Positions 36,323-45,227 of a DNA stretch of 64,000 nucleotides are shown piece by piece. The position numbers were made by a program, and so were the translations under genes. The notes below the pieces were generated by a model. It had not been told where the DNA came from and did not search any database. It worked only from the letters and a program-made list of their open reading frames with translations. The stretch's first letter is position 1. Each line of letters opens with the position of its first letter. This stretch comes from Rhodospirillales bacterium (GTDB lineage: Bacteria; Pseudomonadota; Alphaproteobacteria; ATCC43930; CGMCC-115725). Location of the stretch: assembly GCA_028291405.1 (NCBI GenBank), contig JAQGID010000281.1:1-64000 (forward strand), in the 5' to 3' direction.

Positions 36323-37468
36323 ATGTTCCACACCTGCCTGCCGGCCGCCGCCCGGCCTGCGACCGTGCGCGCCCCCGCGGCCAAGGCGCGGCGCGGCAAG
36401 CGGCATTTCACGATCGACATCCATGCGCATCTCTTCTCGGTCGCGGCCGACGCGCTGACGAAGCCGCATTTCAAGCCGGAGGACGAGACCTTCCTGGTCT
36501 TCTCGAACGAGGCGACGCGCGAGGTCAACCGCAAGCAGGAGGCGACGATCCACGAGCGGATCCGCCTGCCCGAGCCGCGGCTCGCCGACATGGATGCGCG
36601 CGGCATCGACATCCAGGTGATCTCGCCTTCGCCGCATCAATACCACTACTGGACCGAGCCCGAGCTCGGCCGCGAGGCGGCGCGACTCTGCAACGACCGC
36701 ATCGCCGAGGTCGTGGCGCAGCATCCCGACCGTTTCGTCGGTCTCGGCACCGTGCCGCTGCAGGCGCCCGAGCTGGCGATCGCCGAGCTCGAGCGCGCCG
36801 TCAAGCAACTCGGCCTGCGCGGCGTCGAGATCGGCACGAACGTCGGCGGGCGGGAACTTTCCGAGCCGGAACTGCGGCCGTTCTGGGCGAAGGCGCAGGA
36901 GCTCGGCATCGTCGTCTTCATGCACCCGGCGGGAACGACCGAGGGGCGCCGCCTTGCCGAGCATTACTTCGTCAACCTGATCGGCAATCCGCTGGAATCG
37001 ACGCTCGCCGTCAGCCATCTCATCTTCGGCGGCGTGCTCGACGCCTATCCCCGGCTGAAGATCTGCGTCGCCCACGGCGGCGGCTATCTTGCCTCGTATC
37101 CCGGCCGTTTCGACCATGCCCATCAGGCGCGCCCGGACTGCCGCCTGCTGATCAAGCGGCGGCCCAGCAGCTATTTGAAGAAACTCTATTTCGACACGCT
37201 CGTCTTCACGCCGGAACAACTCGAGCATCTCGTCCGCCTCTACGGCAGCGACCATGTGCTGCTCGGCACCGACTATCCGTTCGACATGGGCGACGAGGAC
37301 CCGGTCGGCTTCATCGCCGGCGCCACGCGGCTCAGCAGTGCCGATCGCGCCGCGATCATGGGGCTGAACGCGGCGCGTCTTCTCAAGATCCGGATCCCGG
37401 CAGCGAAGAAGCCGGTCGCGAAGAAGCCGGCGGCGAAGACCCTTGCCGCACGGCGCGCTCGCCGCTGA
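36323..37468 (+). CDS. Amidohydrolase (ACMSD-like amidohydrolase_2) with Lys/Ala-rich C-terminal tail
   Basis: IDIHAHLF HxH motif, MHPAGTTEG, VAHGGGYLASYPGRFDHA, LGTDYPFDMGDEDPVGF; tail AAKKPVAKKPAAKTLAARRARR. Confidence 0.88.
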   Translation: MFHTCLPAAARPATVRAPAAKARRGKRHFTIDIHAHLFSVAADALTKPHFKPEDETFLVFSNEATREVNRKQEATIHERIRLPEPRLADMDARGIDIQVISPSPHQYHYWTEPELGREAARLCNDRIAEVVAQHPDRFVGLGTVPLQAPELAIAELERAVKQLGLRGVEIGTNVGGRELSEPELRPFWAKAQELGIVVFMHPAGTTEGRRLAEHYFVNLIGNPLESTLAVSHLIFGGVLDAYPRLKICVAHGGGYLASYPGRFDHAHQARPDCRLLIKRRPSSYLKKLYFDTLVFTPEQLEHLVRLYGSDHVLLGTDYPFDMGDEDPVGFIAGATRLSSADRAAIMGLNAARLLKIRIPAAKKPVAKKPAAKTLAARRARR

Positions 37469-37578
37469 GAACGGCGGGAAGTCGCCGCTCCGGACCAGCT
37501 ATCCGCGAGTTGTTTTCAGGGAATCTTAACCACCTTTCTGCAAAAACCTATGACGCTCAACCGCTCCAGGGAGCCGAG

Positions 37579-37947
37579 ATGCAGAAGATCCATGAGGGTC
37601 GGGCATCCGCCGGACGCTCGCCGCCGCGCGGCGCGACGATTCTGCTCGGCTTGTTTCTCGCCGGACAATGCGCCGTGCTTGCCGCTGCCACGGAGAGCCA
37701 CATCGTGGTGCAGCGGAACCGCGCCTTCAGCCTTCGCGATGTCGTCCTCAAGACGGGCGATACGATCAGGTTCAGCAACGAGGACGAGTTCCTGCACCAG
37801 ATCTACATCGCCTCGCCGGCCTTCACCTTCGATTCCGCGGAACAGCCGCCGGGACAGGTGATCGACGTGACGTTTTCAGCGTCAGGCATGTTCGAGGTGC
37901 AGTGTCACATCCACCCGAAGATGCACCTGAACGTCACGGCTCAATAG
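37579..37947 (+). CDS. Cupredoxin-domain periplasmic protein
   Basis: HIVVQRNRAFSLRDVVLKTGDTIRFSNEDEFLHQIYI...GMFEVQCHIHPKMHLNVTAQ: H...CxxHxxM type-1 Cu ligand pattern. Confidence 0.82.
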   Translation: MQKIHEGRASAGRSPPRGATILLGLFLAGQCAVLAAATESHIVVQRNRAFSLRDVVLKTGDTIRFSNEDEFLHQIYIASPAFTFDSAEQPPGQVIDVTFSASGMFEVQCHIHPKMHLNVTAQ

Positions 37948-38055
37948 TACTTCTTTGCGCGAAATTCAGGGATACTTAAGCACAAGCGGCCAAACTGCAG
38001 CGAATTTGGTCCGTGACCCTGCCGCCGTATCCCCGGCGCCGCCGCGAGGCTTCGC

Positions 38056-40020
38056 TTGACCTGGATTCGCATGCCGCGGCGGAGCTCGATCGGCGCCAAG
38101 CTGTTCGGCGCCTTCATCGCCATGAGCCTGACCACCGCCGCGCTGGGCGCCTACGGGCTCTATGTGCTGTCCGGCGCCGGCGCGATCGTCGTCGACACCT
38201 ACGACCGCCCGCTGATGGCGATCAACTTCGCCCGCTCGGCGAGCCTCAACTTCATGCAGATGGACAAGGAGCTGCTGCGCCGCAAGCTCGTCCCGATGAC
38301 GGGGCGCGCCGCGGTCGATGCCAGGATCGAGCAGCTCACCCGCAGCTTCGCCGAGGATCTCGAAATCGCCGAGCAGCGCTCGCTCGCCGAGGACGAGCGC
38401 GCCGTCACCGGGCAGATCCGAACGCTCGTTTCGGACTGGAGCGAGGCGCGGCGCAACGATCCGACCGGCGAGGCCGAGCGCGAGGTCGACATCATCGCCG
38501 AGAAGGTCATCGAGCGGTTCGATGCGCTGATCGAGCTTACCGCCGGGCACAGTTTCGTCGAGCGCCGCAAGGCGACGTCGGCGATCGCCCGGTTCAAATA
38601 CACCTTCGCCGCGGCCTCGCTGCTGGCGATCTTGCTGTCCGCCGGCATCAAGCTCGTGCTGGCGCGGCGCATCAGCCGGCCGCTCGCCGCGGCGGCGACG
38701 GTCGCCAATCGCATCGCCGGCGGCGAGCTCGAGACGCCGATCCCGCCGGGCGGCGCTGACGAGACCGGCACGCTGCTGCGCTCGATGACCGTCATGCAGG
38801 ACAATCTCCGCGTCATGATGGAGCGCGAGCAGGCGCAGCGCCGCTCGGCGCAAGGCCGCCTGGTCGACGCCGTCGAGAGCTCGCGCGAGGGCATGGTGCT
38901 GGTCGATGCCGAGGGCCGCATCGTCCTGGCGAACAGCCAGTTCGCCCGGTTCTTCCCGGTGGTCGTGCCGCACGTCGTCGCCGGCGCCGATTTCGCCGCC
39001 GCCTTCGAGATCGTCAGCTCGCAGCTAGCCCTTGCCGGCACCCCGGACGCCTCCCTGCCGATCACCTTCGCCGGCGGCAAAGTCGAATTCCTCGCCGCCG
39101 ACGGCGAGTTCCCGCTGACCGACGGCCGCTGGATCCGCTTCAGCCGGAGCGTCACGCGGGACGGCGGGTTTTTCCTCTTCCTCAGCGACTTCACCGACAT
39201 CAAGGAGCGCGAGGAGCGCTTCAAGGAGGCGAAGCAGCTGGCCGAGGCGGCAAGCATGGCCAAGAGCGCCTTCCTCGCCAACATGAGCCACGAGCTGCGC
39301 ACGCCCCTCAATGCGATCATCGGTTTCTCCGAGATGATCGCCAGCCAGATGTTCGGCGCGATCGACCAGCCGGAATACGTCGAATACGCCGGCGACATCG
39401 TCAGCAGCGGACGCCATCTGCTCGACGTCATCAACGGCGTCCTCGATCTCGCCAAGAGTCAGGCCGGCAAGCTGCAGCTCAACGGCGAGATTCACGATCT
39501 CCGTGGCGTGCTCGACGATTGCGTGACGATGGTGCGCGAGCAATGCGCCCGTGCCGAGCTGACGCTCGACATCGCGATGCCGAGCGAACCGCTGACGGTG
39601 TTCGGCGAGCCGGCGAAGCTGCGGCAGATCTTCCTCAATCTGCTGTCGAACGCCGTCAAGTTCACCGAACCCGGCGGGACGGTTTCGGTCAGCGCCGTGC
39701 CGCTGCCGGCCGGCGGCGGCGTGGTGCGCATCGCCGATACCGGAATCGGCATGGCCAAGGAGGATCTGCCGATCGCAATGTCGGCGTTCGGGCAGATCGA
39801 CAGCCGGTTGGCGCGCCGCTACGAGGGCACCGGGCTGGGCCTGCCGCTGACCAGCGCCCTCGTCGAGCTGCATGGCGGCCAGCTGACGATCGACAGCGAG
39901 CGGGGCGTCGGCACCGTCGTCACCGTGACCCTGGCGATGGCGCTCGATACGACGCCGAATCCCGCTGCCGCCGTGCAGCAGCTCAATCCTCAGCTCAATT
40001 CACGGCGGCATCTCGCGTGA
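38056..40020 (+). CDS. Membrane sensor histidine kinase (HAMP-PAS-HisKA-HATPase)
   Basis: FLANMSHELRTPLNAIIGFSEMI H-box; LLSNAVKFTEPGGTVSVSA N-box; RRYEGTGLGLPLTSALVELHGG. ATG at 38071 is an alternative start. Confidence 0.93.
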   Translation: MTWIRMPRRSSIGAKLFGAFIAMSLTTAALGAYGLYVLSGAGAIVVDTYDRPLMAINFARSASLNFMQMDKELLRRKLVPMTGRAAVDARIEQLTRSFAEDLEIAEQRSLAEDERAVTGQIRTLVSDWSEARRNDPTGEAEREVDIIAEKVIERFDALIELTAGHSFVERRKATSAIARFKYTFAAASLLAILLSAGIKLVLARRISRPLAAAATVANRIAGGELETPIPPGGADETGTLLRSMTVMQDNLRVMMEREQAQRRSAQGRLVDAVESSREGMVLVDAEGRIVLANSQFARFFPVVVPHVVAGADFAAAFEIVSSQLALAGTPDASLPITFAGGKVEFLAADGEFPLTDGRWIRFSRSVTRDGGFFLFLSDFTDIKEREERFKEAKQLAEAASMAKSAFLANMSHELRTPLNAIIGFSEMIASQMFGAIDQPEYVEYAGDIVSSGRHLLDVINGVLDLAKSQAGKLQLNGEIHDLRGVLDDCVTMVREQCARAELTLDIAMPSEPLTVFGEPAKLRQIFLNLLSNAVKFTEPGGTVSVSAVPLPAGGGVVRIADTGIGMAKEDLPIAMSAFGQIDSRLARRYEGTGLGLPLTSALVELHGGQLTIDSERGVGTVVTVTLAMALDTTPNPAAAVQQLNPQLNSRRHLA

Positions 40021-41252
40021 CTGCCTGGCGCGGCACACCACCGGTCGCCGGCGCGTTTCTCTGCCTCGCTGTCGCCGCCTCGATCGGCAGCGCCCAGGAG
40101 TTCAGCCTCAACGGCTTCGCCGATGCCCGGCTGGTGCAGCCCTCGAGCCAGCAAAGCTGGATGAACGGCGGGCTGGGCAAGCTGCGCTACGGCAGCGCCG
40201 GCGATCCCCAGCCGGGCTTCCATTTCGACGAGATCATCGCCGACGGACGGGCGCTCCTCGCCCCCGGGCTCGCGATTCTCGGGACCCTTCGCGCCGCGCC
40301 GGGCCAGCGCACCGCGCTCGACGTCCTCGAGGCCTATGCCCGCTACCAGCCGATCGCGACGAGCGGATTTCTCTGGTCGAACAAGCTCGGCGCCTTCTAC
40401 CCGCCGGTCTCGCTGGAGAACGAGGGCACCGGCTGGAGCAGCCCGTGGTCGCTGACGCCCTCGGCGATCAACAGCTGGGTCGGCGAGGAGCTGCGGACCT
40501 TCGGCCTGGAGAGCGCGATCGAGCGGCGCGTCGCGCGCGGCGCGCTGGCGCTGACGCTTTCTGTCTACGGCTGGAACGACCAGGCCGGAACGCTGCTCGC
40601 CTGGCGCGGCTGGGCCATGGGCGATTTTCCGACCGGAATTTTCGACAAGCCACGGCTGCCCGATGCGCTGGCGCGGCAATTCCGCCGCTCGGTCCCCTAT
40701 TACGACGGCAGCTTCAAGGAGGTCGACGACCGGCCGGGCTGGTACGGCGGGCTGTCGTGGCGCGAGAACGGGCTCGGCCGGGTGAACTTTCTGCATTACG
40801 ACAATATCGGCGACCCGCGTGCGGTGCGCGATGGGATCGTCGCCTGGCGGACCAGCTTCGACAGTCTCGGCACCGAAGTCGATCTCGGCGAGTTCGTGGT
40901 GCTCGGTCAGGTGATGGCCGGCGAGACCGAGATCGCCCGCACCCCCGCCTTTCGGGCCCTGACGAAGTTTCAATCGGCCTATGTGCTCGCCGGCCGCTAT
41001 TTCGGCGACTGGAGCCTGGCAGCGCGGGTCGACACCTTCGCGACGCAGGAGGACAACCCGCCGAACGCCATCGATCTGAGCGAGCACGGCCATGCCGCGA
41101 CCGTCGCACTGTCGTGGCGGCCGCGACGCTGGCTGCGGCTGACGAGCGAGATCCTGCGGCTCGATTCCTACCGGGCGCAACGGTTGCAGGCCGGACTCGC
41201 CGCGCAGGCCGTCGAAACCCAGCTGCAGCTCAGCATGCGCACGTCGTTCTGA
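40017..41252 (+). CDS. Predicted outer-membrane beta-barrel protein
   Basis: GTG at 40017 overlaps the kinase TGA; signal peptide AGAFLCLAVAASIGSAQ; alternating amphipathic strands; C-terminal LQLSMRTSF ending in Phe. Confidence 0.65.
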   Translation: MTAWRGTPPVAGAFLCLAVAASIGSAQEFSLNGFADARLVQPSSQQSWMNGGLGKLRYGSAGDPQPGFHFDEIIADGRALLAPGLAILGTLRAAPGQRTALDVLEAYARYQPIATSGFLWSNKLGAFYPPVSLENEGTGWSSPWSLTPSAINSWVGEELRTFGLESAIERRVARGALALTLSVYGWNDQAGTLLAWRGWAMGDFPTGIFDKPRLPDALARQFRRSVPYYDGSFKEVDDRPGWYGGLSWRENGLGRVNFLHYDNIGDPRAVRDGIVAWRTSFDSLGTEVDLGEFVVLGQVMAGETEIARTPAFRALTKFQSAYVLAGRYFGDWSLAARVDTFATQEDNPPNAIDLSEHGHAATVALSWRPRRWLRLTSEILRLDSYRAQRLQAGLAAQAVETQLQLSMRTSF

Positions 41253-41340
41253 ACGACGCCGTCGCTAGATGTGACGCGGCGCACTGACGCGGCCTCGGAA
41301 AAGCGCGAGACTGCGGTATTCCTTGCGACGGAGAGCGATC

Positions 41341-41541
41341 ATGAGTGGCCGGTTGTCGCGCGCGGAATACGACGAGTGCTTTGCCAAGCTGTTCGGGATC
41401 GACAGCCCGCTTCGCCGGCCGCCGATCGTGGCCAGACCGTGGCGCCGGCGGCTGCTCGACGCGTTCGGATGCACCGTTCCGCGCCCGAGGCCACGGCCGC
41501 GGCTGCGGGTGCATCCCGGCGGCGGCGGGGCGTCGCGATAG
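41341..41541 (+). CDS. Small Arg/Pro-rich hypothetical protein
   Basis: 66 aa MSGRLSRAEYDECFAKLFGIDSPLRRPPIVARPWRRRLLDAFGCTVPRPRPRPRLRVHPGGGGASR. Confidence 0.3.
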   Translation: MSGRLSRAEYDECFAKLFGIDSPLRRPPIVARPWRRRLLDAFGCTVPRPRPRPRLRVHPGGGGASR

Positions 41542-41545
41542 CCCG

Positions 41546-42268
41546 CTACCAGTAACCCGGCAGGTCGTAATAATCGTGCAGCCGCGTCTCGTAGCCGCGG
41601 TCGGGCGCGGCATCCGGATCCCACTCCGGACTGTCCTCGATCTGCCGCCGCGTCAGCGCGACGTCGACGTCGCCCCGTTCCCCCTGCGTGCCACGCAGCC
41701 ATCGCGGCGATATCAGCACTTTCTTTCCCGGCAGCCAGTTGCGCGTATCGGCGATCATGTAGCGCACCGCCCAGCCATCGCTGTCGACGAGGAAATCCTC
41801 GACATGCCCGATCTCGCCATCGATAGCGTGGATACCCGTGCCGGTGACCTCACGCATGCTGCGCAGGGCCGGCTGGGCGTCGCCACCGCCCGGCGGCGCG
41901 CTCGCCGGCCGGTCGCCAGCGAGGGCAACCGGGACGGGGTCCGACCAATAAGGCGCCAGCGCATAATGCGCCAGCATCGCCTCCTCATAGCGCCGCGACA
42001 GCAGCGCCTCCTCGTTCTCGGCGGGCGGGCTATCCTCGACCTGCCGGCGGGTCAGCAAGACCGGCAGCCGGCCGCCGTTGTCGGTCGGCTCGCCGAGGCA
42101 CGACGGCGGCAGCAGGACCTTGCGACCGGCAAGCCAGCCGCCGGTATCGACGACGATCCAGCGGATCGTCCAGTCTGTATCGTCGAACAGCAGATCGTCG
42201 ACGCTGCCGATCTCGCCGTCGCTCGCGGCGATCGCCGCCCCGGTGAGCCGTGAGCCGGTATAGAGCAT
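41546..42268 (-). CDS. Protein with two PRC-barrel domains
   Basis: Two copies of the pattern DGEIGSVDDLLFDDTDWTIRWIVVDTGGWLAGRKVLLPP / DGEIGHVEDFLVDSDGWAVRYMIADTRNWLPGKKVLISP. Confidence 0.88.
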   Translation of the reverse strand: MLYTGSRLTGAAIAASDGEIGSVDDLLFDDTDWTIRWIVVDTGGWLAGRKVLLPPSCLGEPTDNGGRLPVLLTRRQVEDSPPAENEEALLSRRYEEAMLAHYALAPYWSDPVPVALAGDRPASAPPGGGDAQPALRSMREVTGTGIHAIDGEIGHVEDFLVDSDGWAVRYMIADTRNWLPGKKVLISPRWLRGTQGERGDVDVALTRRQIEDSPEWDPDAAPDRGYETRLHDYYDLPGYW

Positions 42269-42431
42269 CGCGTCTCCGAAATCGCGTTCACGTTCTGCCA
42301 ACGGGAGCACCGGCCGCGGCGTTCCGAGGCCGGACCGGGCGCAAACTGCTGTTTTCGCAACCCTGCATCGCGGCAAGCTCCCATTGCGTGTATAAATGAG
42401 CCTAACCATCTAAAGGGCATAACGAGGGACA

Positions 42432-45218
42432 ATGGGCGCGATCGCGAAACAACGGGACATCGTCGACCGCCGCGCGCTGAGCGAGCAGCTTGCGGCGATC
42501 GGCGGGATGCCGGCCGTCGCCGCGGGCGACCGGCAGCCGCTCGTCGCCATCCTGAAGACGGCGCTCGCGTCCGGGCACAATGAGATCCGGCGGCGTTTCG
42601 AGGCCGGTGCGGGCGGCGAGCAGACGGTGCGGGAGCACTGTTTCCTGGTCGATCAGCTGATCCGCACGCTCTACGATTTCGCGACGACGCACGTCTTCCC
42701 GCTCGCCAACCCGACCTCGGCCGAGCGGCTTTCGGTGGTTGCCGTGGGCGGCTACGGCCGCGGCGAGCTCGCGCCCTATTCCGACGTCGATCTGCTGTTC
42801 CTGCTGCCCTACAAGCTGACGGCGCATATTGAGCAGATCGTCGAGTTCACGCTCTATACGCTCTGGGACCTCGGGCTCAAGGTCGGCCATTCGACCCGCT
42901 CGATCGATGAGAGCCTGCGTCAGGCGCGCGCCGATCTGACGATCCGCACGGCGCTTCTCGAGGCGCGCTACGTCTGGGGCGACGAGAAGGTCTTCGATGA
43001 GCTGAAACGGCGCTTCGAGGCGGAGATCGTCAAGGACAGCGCCGCCGAGTTCGTCCAGGCCAAGCTCGCCGAGCGCGACGCGCGGCATCAGCGGCTCGGC
43101 GATTCGCGCTACCACGTCGAGCCCAACGTCAAGGAGGGCAAGGGCGGGCTGCGCGATCTCCACACCCTCTTCTGGCTCGCCAAATACATCTACCGCGTCG
43201 ACGAGATCGGCAAGCTGGTCGAGCTCGGCGTGCTCTCGGACGAGGAGGCGACGCGCTTCGACCGTGCCCAGAACTTCCTGTGGGCGGTGCGCTGCCACCT
43301 GCACTATCTCACCGGCCGCCCCGAGGAGCGCCTGACCTTCGACGTGCAGGTCGAGATGGCCAACCGCATGGGCTATACCGACCATGCCGGAACGCGCGGC
43401 GTCGAGCGCTTCATGAAGCATTACTTCCTGGTCGCCAAGGACGTCGGCGACCTCACCCGCATCTTCTGCGCCGTGCTCGAGGCCGAGCAGGAGCGCAAGC
43501 CGCGGTTCGCCTGGAAGGGTCTCGGCTTCCGCCGCAAGAGCATCGCCGGCTTCGCGATCGACGCCGGCCGCCTGACCGTCGCCAAGGACACCGCCTTCGC
43601 GGACGATCCGGTCAATTTGCTGCGCCTTTTCCACGTGGCGCAGGAGCACGACCTCGACATCCATCCCAAGGCGCTGCGCCTGATCACGCAGAGCCTCAAG
43701 CTGATCAAGGCGAGCCTGCGCGCCGATCCCGAGGCGAACCGGCTGTTCCTCGAGATCCTGACCTCGCGCAAGGATCCCGAGATCGCGCTGCGGCGGATGA
43801 ACGAGGCCGGCGTCCTCGGCCGCTTCATTCCGGATTTCGGCCGCGTCGTCGCGCAGATGCAGTACGACATGTACCATATCCACACGGTCGACGAGCACTC
43901 GCTGGTCGCGATCGGCATGCTCGGCAAGATCGAGCGCGGCGAGCTCAAGGGCGAGCTGCCGCTGTGCACCGAGGTGATGGGCGCCGTCGTCTCGCGCCGC
44001 GTCCTCTATCTCGCGGTCATGTTGCACGACATCGCCAAGGGGCGCGGCGGCGACCATTCGATGCTCGGCGAGACCGTCGCGCGCAAGCTGTGCCCGCGGC
44101 TCGGCCTCACCGGCGAGGAGACCGAGCAGGTCGCCTGGCTGGTGCGCTGGCACCTGCTGATGAGCAACGTCGCGCAGAAACGCGACATCGACGACCCCAA
44201 AACGATCGAGGATTTCGTCGGCGAGGTGCAATCGCCCGAACGGCTCAAGCTGCTGCTCGTCCTCACCGTCGTCGACATCCGCGCGGTCGGTCCGAAGACG
44301 TGGAACGGCTGGAAGGCGGCGCTGCTGCGCGAGCTCTACAGCCGCAGCCTCGACGTCATGTCGGGTGGCCTCGTCGCCGAGCCGCAGGATCGCCGCATCG
44401 CCGCGGCGCAGGAGGCGGCGCGCCGCCAGCTGCCGGAATTCACCGACGCGGAGTTCGCCGCCTTCGTCGCGCGCGGCTATCCGTTCTACTGGCTCTCGTT
44501 CGACGCCGCGACGCATGCCCGCCACGCCAGGCTGATCCGCGAGGCCGAGCGCAACGAGGCGCCGCTCACCGTCGACAAGCGCGTCGATATGGCGCGCTCG
44601 GTCACCGAGGTGACGCTCTATACCGCCGACCATGCCGGGCTCTTCTCGCGCATCGCCGGGGCCCTCGCCCTCGCCGGCGCCAACATCGTCGATGCGCGCA
44701 TCATGACGATGACCAATGGCATGGCGCTCGACACCTTCTGGGTCCAGGACCCAAGCGGCGGCGCCTTCGACCGCCCAGACAAGCTGGCGCGGCTCGCCGT
44801 GCTGTTCGAAAACGTCCTCAGCGGCCGCACCAAGCCGCACATCGAGCTCGCCCGCGCCCCGGTCATCGCCAGCCGGACCAACGTCTTCACGGTGGAGCCC
44901 CGCGTCCTCCTCGACAACAAGGCGAGCGCCGGCCACACCGTGATCGAGATCAACGGCCGCGATCGGCCCGGCCTGCTGTTCCGCCTGACCCGCGCGATCA
45001 CCTCGCTCAACCTGCAGATCTCAAGCGCCAAGATCTCGACCTACGGCGAGACGGTCGTCGACGTCTTCTACGTCAAGAATCTGTTCGGCCATAAGGTCGA
45101 GCACGACAGCAAGCTGAAGGAGATCCAGCGCGTGCTGCTCGAAGTGCTGATGGAGCCCGACGCCGCAACGGGCACGCGCAAGCGCGCCCGCGCCACCGTC
45201 GGCGCGGCAGCGGAGTAG
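42432..45218 (+). CDS. glnD: [Protein-PII] uridylyltransferase
   Basis: AVGGYGRGELAPYSDVDLLFLL, HD domain (VMLHDIAKGRGGDHS), two ACT domains (ADHAGLFSRIAGALALAGANIVDARI; NGRDRPGLLFRLTRAI). Confidence 0.97.
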   Translation: MGAIAKQRDIVDRRALSEQLAAIGGMPAVAAGDRQPLVAILKTALASGHNEIRRRFEAGAGGEQTVREHCFLVDQLIRTLYDFATTHVFPLANPTSAERLSVVAVGGYGRGELAPYSDVDLLFLLPYKLTAHIEQIVEFTLYTLWDLGLKVGHSTRSIDESLRQARADLTIRTALLEARYVWGDEKVFDELKRRFEAEIVKDSAAEFVQAKLAERDARHQRLGDSRYHVEPNVKEGKGGLRDLHTLFWLAKYIYRVDEIGKLVELGVLSDEEATRFDRAQNFLWAVRCHLHYLTGRPEERLTFDVQVEMANRMGYTDHAGTRGVERFMKHYFLVAKDVGDLTRIFCAVLEAEQERKPRFAWKGLGFRRKSIAGFAIDAGRLTVAKDTAFADDPVNLLRLFHVAQEHDLDIHPKALRLITQSLKLIKASLRADPEANRLFLEILTSRKDPEIALRRMNEAGVLGRFIPDFGRVVAQMQYDMYHIHTVDEHSLVAIGMLGKIERGELKGELPLCTEVMGAVVSRRVLYLAVMLHDIAKGRGGDHSMLGETVARKLCPRLGLTGEETEQVAWLVRWHLLMSNVAQKRDIDDPKTIEDFVGEVQSPERLKLLLVLTVVDIRAVGPKTWNGWKAALLRELYSRSLDVMSGGLVAEPQDRRIAAAQEAARRQLPEFTDAEFAAFVARGYPFYWLSFDAATHARHARLIREAERNEAPLTVDKRVDMARSVTEVTLYTADHAGLFSRIAGALALAGANIVDARIMTMTNGMALDTFWVQDPSGGAFDRPDKLARLAVLFENVLSGRTKPHIELARAPVIASRTNVFTVEPRVLLDNKASAGHTVIEINGRDRPGLLFRLTRAITSLNLQISSAKISTYGETVVDVFYVKNLFGHKVEHDSKLKEIQRVLLEVLMEPDAATGTRKRARATVGAAAE

Positions 45219-45227
45219 GACGGCAGC

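Noticed and set aside
42402-44936. 844-aa minus-strand ORF
   Set aside because: Antisense to glnD, no recognisable domain.
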